From assembly GCA_023055505.1 (NCBI GenBank), contig JALIRH010000007.1:27943720-28007719 (forward strand): a stretch of 64,000 nt of DNA, given 5' to 3'. Below are positions 26,313 to 39,200 of the stretch, piece after piece. Every line of letters begins with the position of its first letter. The first letter of the stretch is position 1. The position numbers and the translations under genes are program-made. The DNA comes from Callipepla californica brunnescens (lineage: Eukaryota; Chordata; Aves; Galliformes; Odontophoridae). Below the pieces are notes generated by a model. The model was not told the DNA's origin, made no database searches, and was given only the letters and a program-made list of their open reading frames with translations.

Positions 26313-29300
26313 ACTGATTTACTAATGGTAGATTGAGACGTTGTAGGTCATTTTCAGATGGCTAAATGCAAACACATATATTTTCATCACAGTGCTAACC
26401 TCCTGTCTGAGCCTCATTACACAAAGCATTTGCCCATGCTTTTCCATCTCACTTTAATTGGAGGCAACTGTTCCAGCTGGACTGCTTGTCTTATGCAGAA
26501 GATGATGACGTTGTTAACAGGATGCAGGTTCCTCAAACCATCTGTCTCTAATGGCAAGATGCTGGGCTATCTTCAGCATCTTCCTACTGGCCATATTTTT
26601 CAGTGGCAGTGAAGATAACATTTCTGTTCATGTTTCATATGTTCAAGTGACTAAACTTACTCAGACTTCTCTGGTAATTCTAATATTCTTACAGAGAAAT
26701 CTAATTAATGACATAACTTTTCTCAGTATGTGATATCTAGTTAGTACTATGTTTCCATATAGTCATGCAAAGGTAATAAATAAAGAATTGCAGTATGCAA
26801 TGGTGTTCTCAGGTAGCTCTTACAGCAGTTGTACATCTGAACTCAGGAAACTGGATTCTGAAAGTCTGCTTTCCTTTTGCAGTGAGTGTACATCTGTGCT
26901 TGCCTGGGCCCCTGATGCAAAATTAACAAGAGTTTCGTCAGAAGGACCAGGAGAGCCTTGGCAAAAAGGAGAGGCTGAGAACTGGGAGATTATGGAGATC
27001 GTCTATTGTGAGTCTTGTAGGAATACATGATCTGTCAGTTTCTCTGAGAAAGACACACCAACTGGGATTTTTTAGAGTATTTGATACACTGGCTTCTTCA
27101 TTGGAAGTAGAACTGTAGATGCAATTACCATGTTCTTGGTTGGTTTGAGTTTATTTCCCTTTATAGTTGTTTTGCAAAACAACAGAATTAAGAATGAGAA
27201 ATGATTAAAATGCAAAGTACGAAAAGCTGTGTATAGCTTCAGGTCTCTCACAGCTTCAGGGTGCTGCTGACACTTAGCCAAGTGGTAGCCAAGTTGGCAC
27301 TCAGTACAAGACATGTGGTAGGAATGTTGTGCTCCTAAAGAACTAATCTCATGTACAGACTTACCAAGAACCTCTATTCTGTCTTTTCTCCTGGAGGAAA
27401 CATTTAATTGGGAAAGAGGAAACAAGTAAGATAAACAGTAGGTATAGCAGCCTAAGTGAAAGACTGGTGCTTTGGGTTAGAAGATGTGGGAGATGATGCC
27501 ATGAGATGAGTAACAACTCGAGGTTGACAAGGACATAGGCAGATTATAGTGGGATATAGATGGAAAGGGCTGAGGGAAGGTGAGCAAATTTCCACGAGCT
27601 CATGTTGACATGAAACCTTCTACTATCAGTGTTCTGGCAGAATTACTCAAGTACCTCCTCCTCCTCTTATATTCTTTTTTTCTTCTAGTCATTTTAAGTT
27701 TAGCTCAGTACAAGACAGCAAACAAAAAAGCTTGTTATAGTTTTAAACACCAGAGCAGACCCCTGACTTCTCACTCCCAGAGGATTTTTCTTTCTTAGAG
27801 ATGAGACATCATTTGATTTTTTATATGAAATATTAAATGTGGTTGTATAGACAAGAGTAGGAAAAAAGCAAGACTTGGAGAAAGCGGTATAAACAAAAAC
27901 ATTAAAGCATCCAGAAGACTCAAGGGCAGGACCCTCTAGAGGGACGACCGGGAAGTGATCTCTTCCTGAAGGAAGGTGAGAGAGCAGGGACAGGTGGGAA
28001 TAAAAAAAGAACTGCATATTTGAATATTTCAGACACTGAGATCTTCCATAGCCTACAATTAAGTGGAGAAAATACACTGGTTTTTAGGATTTGCTGTGGA
28101 AATTTGGAAAGCACTGCACTCTTGGAAGGACAAGATTCATATTATTAAGATCAATTCCATTTACGAATTGGAGAGCATGAACACCATTCTAAAGAAAAAT
28201 ATTTCCCAACAAAGGCTGTTTTATAGATAATAGTTACTTAAAGGTGCTCCTTACTAAAAAGTATTATATTTCAAGTGCTTCTCAAACTTTGAGAAGACTT
28301 TGAGAAACTTGGGACCAGGAAAGGGAACACTGAAGACTTGTGGTCTCATAAGACTTCATAACAGTTTTCTATTGCATTTTCAGATATTCTGGTATCAATT
28401 CCTTCAGCTGGAGGATTTGTGAGATGTCTGAGAGCTGGAAGCAGTGAGTAACCAACAGCTTATTCATAGACACCACGAGGACCTAGACTATTGTGCCTCT
28501 ATAAAAGCTGAAAGTAGAAGATGCTTACTTATATGGCAGCATCTAAGAAGCATGGTAAGAAAATACATATATTGCACTTACCTTCAGAAGTAGTTACTGG
28601 AATATATGTTGGTGGTGTTTTGTTTTGTTTTATTCACCATAAATCAATGAACTATTTTCATTCTAAACAAAAGACAAACTTGAGGATGTGATTATTTTTC
28701 AAATATTTTGAAGTTGCAGGTGTGAGAATAATTTCTACCTGTGTGTGAATACGTGTTTAATTAAAGCAAAATCTCACTGCTCTTGAAAGAAAATATGCTG
28801 CAATCAGTCCTCACAGCCACTTCTAATCCAGTGCAATCAGACAAAAGAACAAACGTAATCACAGAAGTAAAAAACCTGTGTAATTATGCTGTATAGAAGT
28901 CTCTTCTGAAGGACAAAAATAATGTAAATATTAAGTAATCTGAAATAATAACAATTCAGCATAATGTGGAAATGAAGAATGTTGTTTGGGAATAATTTAT
29001 TAGTTAAAACTGTTTTGAGGTGGAATCTTACCATTTTACGTGCAGTATTAAACAATTAATTTCCATGGGACTGTTCTAGAGTTCTCCATTCAGTCTCAAA
29101 TATTTTCTTTGCTCTTAGCCTTTGGCAGCAAAAAAATACACATTAATCAAACCATTTATAGATAACACTGTATCTGGTCCCTGAGACTGTGTGTGTCAGG
29201 TGTCAGAACTAAAAATTCTTGTTTAAGTTCTAACCTACTTGAGCACTATATGAAATGGATCAAGCCCACTATTTGAGTTCAGAGATGTGAGCCAGATGAC

Positions 29301-30468
29301 ATGCAATTATGTCAAGGAAAATCAGTTAGTCATGCAAATTTAAATTATCTCAGTTTTTCCCCAGAATGTACACATGTTTAGACACTTGTCAGTATTCAGA
29401 TGATAAGTAATATGTAGCTACTCTACAGTAAGCTGTTGATGTGCTGAAACTCACAGAAATACAGCAACTTGCCCTTGCAGATGTATTTCTTGAAAAACAG
29501 CAACTTGACCAGGAATTTAAGGTCTTCTCCAAAGCCAAGAGGCACATCTCTGTGTTTTCTACCACACAAAATACTAATTGCTGAATAAATTACATTTGAA
29601 AGTAGACTCAAACTTGAAGCAACTGTAATTTGCCAAGAATAGTATAACAAAAATAGTATATTATGTTCATGCACAACTGGGTACAGTAAAAACACACCAT
29701 TGACCTGACAGAAGTCATTATATCTTTGAACATACAAAAGCAGATGCCCTGGAGGCTTGGCTCTTGTGGAGATCACAATACCTACAACAGCAATCAAAAA
29801 GTCCACTGAGAAACAGCTGGAAGACTGTCAAATGACAATCCTAGAAATATACAGGATGGGGAAGCACACAATAAGAGGAAGATCTGACAACTGAGTCCCT
29901 TAAAAATTCATCATGGATATTTAGTGAAAAGTACACTGGGAGGAGGGTCCATGTAGCTGTGTGGACCCACTCCAGAGATTTATGTGGTGGCAGCTTAGAA
30001 ATAACAAGACTGAGGGACACCTTCAGTTAGAAAGAGAGTCCTTTTTGTTTTCCCTAGTCAATATTCTTCAAGGACAATTATGTGGCTGCGAGACGCGTTG
30101 AAGGTAAGCAACCTTTATGCTCAGTGAGGAGTTAGAAGTCATAGCCCTGTCTGAGAGGCATAACCTAGAGCCACAAGGTGACCAGAGCAGGACAGTTGAA
30201 GGTTTTTGGTCATCTCTTTGTGAACATAAAAGGGGGAGGTGTGAGCAACACAATCATATGCATCTATCAAAAACCAACAAACAAAGCCAATGTTGTACTG
30301 AACAGAGTAATCAGACAAAAAAGGCCACAGGACTGGCCCTGGGAGATTCCAGCTTGTTGGTTGGTTCAGTCTGGTTTTGATAATGGATGAAAGTTTTCAA
30401 GAGTGGAAGATTATTTTCCTGAAAGTAATTTTACATGATAAAATCCATTAGACAGAGGAGTCAACAGA

Positions 30469-30527
30469 CAAAACAAAACAAAAACAGAACCAACCAACCA
30501 ACCAAACAAAAAACAACAAAAAACAAT
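30469..30527 (+). repeat. CAAAA / CCAA simple repeat
   Basis: CAAAA units are followed by four CCAA units and then irregular CAAAA/CAA units. A compound microsatellite. Confidence 0.88.
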
Positions 30528-31179
30528 AGAATAAGTTACAGACTCCAATAAAGCAGACTAAAAGTTAAGAAACTGGTGGGGAGAACTTCTAAATTATCCA
30601 GCATCATTGGAGATGAAGACACAGAGAACACTGACACCTATTAAAAGGGGCTGTGTAAAGTGTGGCAAACCATCCCACTGAAAAACAAAAAAAAGTGTAT
30701 GAATTATAAACAGACAAATACAGTTGTCTCATACGTACTTTAGGAACTTGAAAATCAAAAATATATCCTGAAAAATACAGGAAAAATAAATAAATAACCA
30801 AGAAGAAATACAAGGTGTAGGCAGAGATGAAATCACAGAGTACAGGATTAAAACTGAGATGCGGAATGCAAGGAAATAAAGAACTAAGAGATGTGCTGAC
30901 TGAACTAAGATTAAGAGAAAGAAAAAGAAGTCTAGTTCTACCACCAATTTGAGAAAAGAGGAAACTACAATTTATGTACAATATGAATAAACGTTACAGG
31001 GTTTCTTTGCCTCAGCTTGGTGAAGAAGGATTAATTGCAATCATTTAATTATTGACATTTATTTAAGAAGGGGATACAAGAACAGCAAAGAAGAGAGAGA
31101 AAATTAGTTCTGACAAGACATACATTGAAGCTGTCTGATGAAGAGAAGTGGAACAAGAAAAACAAGATTATCTTTAAAA

Positions 31180-31830
31180 AGCTGGAAAAAAAATCAAACT
31201 CAGAAAGTTATAGATCCACTGACTCAGCTTCAATACACAGAAAGAATGGATCTAAAGGATGATGGGGAATAAAAAAAGCCTGCATAGATTTGTAAATAAT
31301 GCTTCTCATCAGAGAAGCCTACTTCATTCCTTTGGCAGGAAAGCTAGCCTTGTGGCTGAGAAGGGTGATGATATGATTAGTTCTGAGTTTAGTGAGGATC
31401 TAAGAGCTATTTTACCTAGATCCTTGTTGCCAAAGTAGGCATGTATCCCACAGATGCAATCATTAAGTGGGTGAATGGCTGATTGATTAAGTCCTCTTCA
31501 TAGGGGTTGATCAAGGATTCACTGTCACACTTCAAGGGCACTGAAGTGTGGTCCTGCAGGGGTCAGAGTCATTAGCAGTGACAAGATTATGCTTAATAGC
31601 TGAGATGACATAACAGAGAGTGCGATCATAAGATTTGGGAATGACATCAACATAAGGAAAAAGAAACTGCCAATAAGGACAGGAATGTAAAGTGGTTGTT
31701 GGTGAGATGAAACTCAGTGAAGCCTTGTACAAAGAGATAAATTTAGACAGAAGACTTTCATGTATAATGGGACATACCTGGCTGAATGTCAGCACTTCAG
31801 GAAGGAATCATGTACAGCTATAGAATGAAG
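31180..31830 (+). mobile_element. Old CR1-type LINE, reverse-transcriptase core fragment
   Basis: Read on the plus strand this follows the CR1/L3-type ORF2 reverse-transcriptase region. A GTTATAGATCCACTGACTCAG block near 31207 corresponds to the NYRPVSL motif. GCATAGATTTGTAAATAATG near 31283 corresponds to QHGF. GGCTGATTGATTAAG near 31478 and GATCAAGGATTCACTGTCA near 31510 match the region before GVPQGS. GGTCCTGCAGGGGTCAG near 31550 is the GVPQGS-type motif itself. A later stretch (31610-31650) corresponds to the segment that normally carries FADDT, but it is decayed. Many stops and indels show an ancient inactive copy. Boundaries are approximate, and the downstream limit could extend towards 32100. 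Confidence 0.72.
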
Positions 31831-34529
31831 TGATAAAAGAGAAAATTTTATTCAAGGATATATAAAAAATTATTAGTAAGATTAGATCATGCTCATGACT
31901 ATAGAAGTATAAAGTGGAGGTCAATGTTTTGGAATGATACAGAACAGAAGCATGTTATCTGGTAGAGCAACAGGAAAATGAGAACATGTCCAGAAGAAAT
32001 CCCAAGAATATGAAGATTACAGGTATGATTTAGAGGAACAAAAATGGATTGCTTTGTGGTGGTTGAAAAGGTAAAGTGAACCAAGCCTCAAAGCAGAGTA
32101 CAATGCATCTAGGGGTCTTCTGGAAATGCCCTCCCTTTCCCACTATTTTGCTAGGCTGTACTTCTGCTTCAGCTGACTGCAGTGGATGTGTCTTTATCCC
32201 TATCGTTTTCTAGAAGTTTTGCAGCTTTACTGACTCCGTTGTTCCAGGAAACCATAAAATAAATCTGTTTATGCCTGTTGAAGAGTAAAGCTATGGTAGA
32301 GAGAAGGAACATATCACCATTCTAAGCCTTGATCATCTTCAAATATATACCATTATTCCCCCACACCACAGGCAGTATCCTTCTGTGTAACACCTGAACT
32401 GATGCAAATGCATCAATATTTATGCACATTCAGCATCTCCACTCAGTTTTGTTTCTTCATCAATTTTGGAAGGTGCATAAATACAGCAGGTGGAGCAATA
32501 AGTGATAGGTACTGATGGGCAGACGGCATGGCTGTCTTCTCCATTCACCTGGGGCTGGGGGAAACCCAGAGCCACCTGCTGACACAGGCATGATGCTCTC
32601 TGAGCAAAATGCACTGGAGTTAGAAATAGCAGAGAAGCCTAAACTTAGCTGTCAGGGCTGGAATTATGACTCTAATAGATAAGTTTCAAATAACAGCCGA
32701 TTTGTAGTATTTTCTTCTGTCTGTAACTTTCTTCTTTGAATGATAGAAATTACTGCAAAAGGTGTATTCTTGAATGCTCTAAGGACTGGCTGACATCACA
32801 GTTTAATGCATTTGTTAATATAATTTTCCTATTTCTTTCTGTTACTGATCTTGCAGCAATAAAATGCAGAGTGGAAAACAACCTGTGGATATTTTTACTG
32901 TTACCCTGCTACAGTAGTATCTCACTTGTGCACATTCATCCTTGTAGGAAAATCATTCTCCTGTGTTTAAAAAGTTGTTCTAAGAATTCCAACAAACAGA
33001 GCACTTCAGTGCAGTGCTCAGGTTGTGCTGTGATGGTGTACAGTCCTACAGTGTTTTTATTAAGAACAACTTAAACATTTGGTATCTGAGAAAGGGAAAC
33101 AGTGCTACAGCCTTAACTCTCCTCATCCATGTCCAAGTGTAAATATAGGAGATAGATGTATGCTTTCCACTGCACAGAGCTAAATAGGATCTACTTCTGT
33201 TTGCCTTATGTCCAGCCATTTAGCCCTTCATAATCTGCCTCTGCTAAATTGCATGAGCCCTTGACTGCATTGATCTTGGATGCATTATGCCAAACCATAA
33301 CTGTATTTCCCATCTCTAAACCCATACAGTACTTTCAAATAATTCTTTCTGGTTATAGCTGGACTTAACAGGATAGAAAGGGAGTAAAGTGAAGTCAGCA
33401 TGTCTGTGCATTGCAGTGTGATATTTCTTAGTTTTCTAATATTTTGAGTGCTGTTGAATTCACTCTTCTGGAAAGACAAGACTTATCACTGGGCCCCCGA
33501 CTAGCTTAAAAGGATTGATTAAAAAAATACATTGCCTCTGAAATCATGGATTTTATGTAGCATAGACCCAAAATGGATGTTCACAGGACTAGAAGCATTT
33601 CAATGCCATGGCTAATTAGCATGCTTTGTTTCTCACAAAGAGGCATATCTCAAATGACATGGTGTTACGTGCAGACCGGTATATTAATGTTATTGCAAGC
33701 AAAGAGTCATAGTTTAACAAGCCATGTGACTCATGCCATAAGGCTGCAGCCACTTCCCATGGAAATATACTAGAAATTCTAGTCAGTGCTTTTTATGCCT
33801 AAATTTGCAATAATGGAAGGATTGGTACTGGATAGAATTTGACATGAGAACAACTCAAGACGCTTCCCTAGTGATATTTGCCCGAGTCAGCAACTTGGCT
33901 GGATCGAATTGGGTCCCACCTGTTCAGTGTGTCTCTGTAAGTACGGAACAAGAGAATGCAGAAAGCAGAACTCAGAGCATCATCGTGACTTTCTGCTATG
34001 TGACAAAGAGCAATAAATTCCTTCTTCCCTGCAGTTCAGAGGAAGGCTGGCCAAGAGACTGATAGCTCCCACAAAATCTGCACAAGTCTTAAAAAACGGA
34101 AGTATTTTCCTAAAAAGTAAAGGAGTCCTGAATTTGATGAGTTCCTTTTTCCCTGGACTTCTGTTCCAAAAGAGCTCACTGTGCATGGACACTTGTGCTG
34201 TCAGTTTCAACTCACTGAAACATTTGTATAGCTAGTTTTAAGCTCAGGTACATAAGCTGTTCTGCCAGGAGTGGTATATTTGATGTGAGATGGAATAGTA
34301 TTCGACAGCAGAAGGGCTGAATTCCCAAAATGCTCAGCCAGAGCTCTTGTGGAACAGCAATGAGATGAGACAGGATGCCTGCACCTTCTCACAGAGGGTG
34401 GCCGTGAGCGTAATTGCATTGTGTTGGTGTCAGCACTCTGACAGAAATTGGAGCTAATACTACCGGTTTTCCCTGCTGGACTTTGTACTATGTAGGACAA
34501 TGCTCAGCACAACAAACAGAGAACTGGTC

Positions 34530-34547
34530 TTTTTTTTTTTTTTTTTT
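34530..34547. repeat. Homopolymer T18
   Basis: A run of 18 T. No retrocopy body could be recognised next to it on the minus strand. Confidence 0.9.
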
Positions 34548-34719
34548 CAGAGAGTCCTAATACGTGGACAAAATAAAATTTAAACAAATGCTTAAATCAC
34601 ACAAGGAAAGAACTTAGACAAACAAACTAATGAAAAAACAAAAACACACCCAACACCCAACGAGACCAGTTAAGTTAGCAAAGTCAGGCCAGATTCTTAG
34701 AATTTGTTCAAGAAAACTC

Positions 34720-34742
34720 TTTTTTTGTTTGTTTTTTTTTTT
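34720..34742. repeat. T-rich simple tract
   Basis: Runs of T interrupted by two G, as a TTTG-type simple repeat. Confidence 0.88.
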
Positions 34743-35919
34743 GTCATATTGGGAAGAATAGTAAAACTCAACCCTTTTGATTCCTGTTATTAGAAAAAGG
34801 AAAACAAAAAATCAGAATTGGTGCCTGGTAAGCTTCTGGGCTCTTGAAGTACAAGTACATTATGCAGGTGCACTTATCTGCACAGACACAAGTGCTGTGT
34901 AACTGATGTGCTGCTGGCTGCTCTACTGTTGACTGCCCTGCCTTTCCAGCTCCTCTCGACCTCAACAACTTCTCTCTGTGGATCAGTATTTTTGTTTCTG
35001 AATTTATCTCTCCTCCCTGATAGATACAGTCTCATTTTTTCTCTTCCATGCTCAGATCCCACTCCTCTCCTTTGTGCCTTGCTCTCCCTCGTATATTATT
35101 TTTCTTATCTAGCTGTTCCCAGCCTTTTTTAACTCCATTGCTCCTCATTAATTTTCAGTGTTTCCCTTAACAAAGAGAATTCCCACTATCCCCCACCTAT
35201 GTGTTCCTACACCCTCCCCAGATCTTCTTCATGAATATCTGCTACCACTTTTTTCCAGCTCAGGAGTTCCCTACCTTCTCTATCCCTTCACCCTTGATCC
35301 AGTCAAATCTCAAACTTATTTTAATTTCAGTCTTTGAACCGAACATCTCCATTTCTATCTGTGAACAAGAATTACACAAAGGCAAATGGTGAAAAATGGC
35401 TTTAGGAACAGAGAAGGAAAAATTCACATTTCTTCTCCTGGGATTCCAAACAGACTTGACTTAGCTGCTTTGTTCCATGTGTGAAGTAGTTCCACACAAG
35501 TATTACAGACTAGATAGGTTTCAATCTACTCTTTTTAGAGTTACATGATAGGCTGCACACTATGCACATTTTTTATCAATCCCTAGTTTGTTCTGCTTTA
35601 ATTAGTAGAACTCTGAAGAGACTCATATTTTAATTTTGCTCTTCCGACCTTGCTGAATTTTTCTGAAAAATCACTGTGTTTTGTCTCTCATGACTTTTGC
35701 ATTGCAGATCCATCTTTTATGAGTTCTCTTTGAGACAGATTTTTCAATAGCTATCCTCTGTGAACTGTGACTGGTACAAAACTAAACGGTCATGTTTTGG
35801 CACATTCCCTTTGAGGCAGATTACACTGATTTCAGCTTTTCTTCACCAGTTCTGGTTTCATTTTACTTCTTTTCTGTGTGTATTTGTTCCCTTCTAATCT
35901 GTCTTTCTGTTTGTTCTAG

Positions 35920-36251
35920 ACAATGGTCAGCCAGACATTTCTTCTGTTTTCCCTGGAAATTACTACGGAAGCACTTTAGAGCACAGAAGAATGTCTATTC
36001 CAGCCCTGAGCAGCTGGAAATCACAATTACTAGAGAAGCCTAATTCTCAAAACAGACCATTTACTACCCACAGGAAAGAAACATGTGAACTGATGAGAAC
36101 TGCAAGCCTGCTGCGAAAGGATAGACCCATCAGGCTCTCAAATTCCAGGTCATTTCTTTGGAACATATGCAGAATAGAATTTTCTCCAGGTGTGGTCACA
36201 TTTTCCACTGATTTTCTCAGGAAAACCAAAGGAATTAGAAAACACTCTTGA
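35920..36251 (+). other. Possible terminal coding exon (unconfirmed)
   Basis: A pyrimidine tract ending CTGTTTGTTCTAG precedes position 35920. From there one frame (first two bases completing a split codon) stays open for 109 codons to TGA at 36249-36251. The peptide starts NGQPDISSVFPGNYYGSTLE, then has an RRMS sequence that fits a basophilic-kinase site, and is polar and of mixed composition, not low-complexity. An AATAAA hexamer follows at 36404-36409 and another at 36705-36710, so a last exon plus 3' UTR is conceivable. I do not recognise the protein. Against it: several frames over 120 codons in this window are certainly chance, no upstream exon was found, and AATAAA is common in AT-rich DNA. 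Confidence 0.22.
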
Positions 36252-39200
36252 AAAACATCAGAACTTCGGAATCCAGGATTCTCATGAAGAGGATCTCTCC
36301 ATTTCTCTGCAGTGATTATAAGAGAAATAATTCTTTTTCCAAACTGTACTTTTTAACTCGACTGAGCTTCTTTTGCTGACATTTCTATATTTAAAATCTT
36401 AGCAATAAACAAGTGCCTAAAATTCTGTAAGAAAGATGAAGACGAGATGAAGATTTTTCCTTCCTTCTGAGGAGAGAACAAATAATCTGAGATGAGCTTT
36501 TTTCCTGGAATAATGACCAGTATTCATTGCTATGTGTGCTGGGAGCAGCTCCTAAAGCAGAACCCCCTTTGGGATGTTTTAACTCATACCTCCCTAAAGT
36601 GCTTGTTGGAATTCTTCTTGCTGGAACAAGAGCATGGAGCCAGCTTCCCAGCACTGACGTGCCACAGTGTGGGATGTTTCCAGGAGTAACGTGCCACTTG
36701 CTTGAATAAAGAGTACGTCACATGTTACAGAATATTGCTTTCCCCATTTCATTTGTCTTGCTATTCCAGTTGGTGTTTTTAAAGGAATGTAAATGAATGC
36801 ATTTTCTAGAATATAAAGACATTATTAATGCATTGACTACTTGCATCATAATAAGAACTGTAATAGTGGCGTTGGTGCATAAATCACCATGTTCTCATGG
36901 TTTTGCACACATAGAGCTGTTGGCTGCCTTACCTGCTGCTTGCCAGCTCTGTAACAACTTGAAAGGAAGGGAAAGCATGAGAACTTGCTCGACGAAATCT
37001 TCACTGCTCCCAGTACTGCATGTGATGTAGCAGTAGGATGTCCCTTCAGCACAAATGGACTCAGAGAGATGGGGGATTCAATCACAGTCACACTAGAAGT
37101 CTGGAAATCCATGCATGTTTAATTGTTCCCATGTTCAACCATCTAAATGTTAAAACTGAGGCTGGTGGAAACCTCTTATATGATGTAGAGCCAAAGGACC
37201 TTCTCAGAAGAAAGTTTAGAATGAAGGCTAGAGTAGAGCAGCTGCAGAAGCTCTGTGGTAGCTTTGTTCAGGTAAAGCCCCAGCAAATGATGCTGAATGC
37301 CTGGAGCAGGGCACAGAATGCATCTGTCTGCAGCCTTCCTTCACTATTTGCATCAACACAGCTTTGAAAGGGAAAAGCTTCTTCTCAAGTCATTCTGAGG
37401 AATCTCTTCACATTTTTTATTATTATTTAGTTATTTTTGTTTAAGTTCTTAGTATGAAATTCCACCTGAAAGCCTAGAAGGGCTAAAGTGAAGACTAGTT
37501 ACTCATGGCAATCTATAACGTATTGTGAAAATACAGTATCCACAAAGAAATCAAGTTAATGAAAAATTGATGTTGTTACAGGCAGCTCTGTTAGATGATG
37601 TATCTACTTGCTTTTATCGAAAACTTACAAATATCTGAAAGAAACACTAATGAATCATTCATTAATTCGTTTAAAGGATTCAGTGATGAGCCTGTGATCC
37701 ATCTTGATGAGTTTTTTGTGTTTTTTTTTCAGATTTTTGCTTGTTACAGATTTAACTGTCTGTGCTACTTTGAAAGGATGGGCAAGTCAAAGATAGGCTT
37801 TGATTCTCCCATTTCTCTTTAACAGTGAGACATCAAGAAGTAACAAACTTCTTGACAAAGCTAATAGGTGATTCTGCCTCACAATTTGGTACAGTGTTTT
37901 GCTGCTAGAAGGTCCTCATTATCTAGCTTCTACTCAACGTTTTCAGTTTAGTATCTAAACGCAGGAGAGCACATCCCACTCTCTTTTTTGGTGAAGATCT
38001 TGAGAACCCTTCAGATCCTTCTCCCCTTCTTGTCAGGCTCCAGTCATGCTGTATGGGGGTCAAAGATGCTCAGCTTCTGGCACTGGTGCTGCAGCACACA
38101 TCCACATATTACTTTGCATAACATATAATTCCAGGAAAACAAAACAAAGAAATAACAACAGAGTCATCAGATGGCCCTTTCATCCAATTGGGGTGCGGGG
38201 GTAGTTTTGGTATTCCTAGGCTACTTGACTTATGACTGATGGAAATCAAACTGGAGTCAGAGAGATAATTTTTGCAGGAAAGAGACATGGGAGAAGAGGA
38301 AGGAGGAAGGACAAGGGGGCTGTCTGAGGTTATCAAAATGCATTCCTAAGTGTTGTCTAAAAGAACAACTTTCATGACATACATCTACAAATACTTTCTG
38401 TCCATATTCCCATTGACAGTGACATTTCTCCGTTCATTTACACATCAGGGAATGTGCTCACCAAAGAGCTGTATTTTATTTGTATAAGAAATAAGTCATA
38501 CAGTATACATTCAGATCCAGATTTCCTTTAATGACTTACAGTTTCAATTCCTTGTGTTTCCCTGTCCTTAACTGGCAATAAGCAGAGATCATCATCAACA
38601 TGAAGAAAGCCCCAAATGCAAGGAATGGGATTTATAAAAGATTTATTTTCTTAAGCCCCTGGACAGATTGCTGTGTGATGCAAGCTAATGAAGTGCACCT
38701 CCTGCTGTGGCAGGGACCTCAGCCAGTCGGTGGAGCCTGCACTTCACAGCAGTAGGAAACACACTTTGCTTAGACAAGGACGCCAATGCAACCTCTGCTT
38801 TGTAAGAAATCTCACTTCATCTTTAACAACTTCATGGGCTATATCAGAAGATCCAGCTGACAAAGCCATAATGCAGCAAACAGTGTGTAAACTCTTGACT
38901 TCAGAGGAGGGGTTCCAGAGTTCCTGCCAATTGCAGCAGGGCAGGTGCCTCAGAGAGGCTGCTAGGAAAGCAGGAGCATGTTGTCATCATTTGTCTCCAC
39001 CTTGCTCACCGACTGCCTTACAATGCTGTTGAATATCTTGTAGAATGTTTTCTTTCCCTTTGCATTTAAATCTATCTATCTGTGATCTATCTATCCATCT
39101 GTGTATCTATCATCTCTCTATCTACTTATTTATAGGTTTCCCATTTTAACAGTGTTCTGGAGCAATACTCTGCTAAATTTGCAGTATACATTAATTGGTT

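Larger units (their letters stand above)
23346..31179. other. Long unique non-coding stretch
   Basis: No transposon was recognised in this 7.8 kb. Notable contents are a GTTTT/GTTT simple repeat at 25671-25720, a short TG repeat at 26298-26312 and a CAAAA/CCAA repeat at 30469-30527. The stretch 25930-26280 has the even, motif-rich look of conserved non-coding DNA but nothing decisive. An open frame at 26551-26733 (plus) begins with a hydrophobic, signal-peptide-like segment but then shows no domain and has no supporting signals. Confidence 0.5.
31831..35919. other. Unique non-coding stretch
   Basis: No recognisable gene. Pyrimidine-rich DNA from about 34890 to 35350 gives a leucine/serine-rich open frame on the plus strand (34908-35132) that looks like a signal peptide but is a composition effect. 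Two T tracts lie at 34530-34547 and 34720-34742. Confidence 0.5.

Noticed and set aside
26551..26733. Frame beginning with a signal-peptide-like segment
   Set aside because: The hydrophobic start is followed by another Ile/Leu/Phe-rich segment typical of AT-rich DNA; no donor site in a sensible place and no known domain.
28383..28443. Short segment between an acceptor-like TTTTCAG and a GTGAGT donor
   Set aside because: About 60 bases open in two frames. It is too short to tell from chance, and no partner exon was seen.
34908..35132. Leu/Ser-rich plus-strand frame resembling a membrane protein
   Set aside because: It lies in a pyrimidine-rich stretch that yields Leu, Ser, Pro and Phe codons by composition; no further support.
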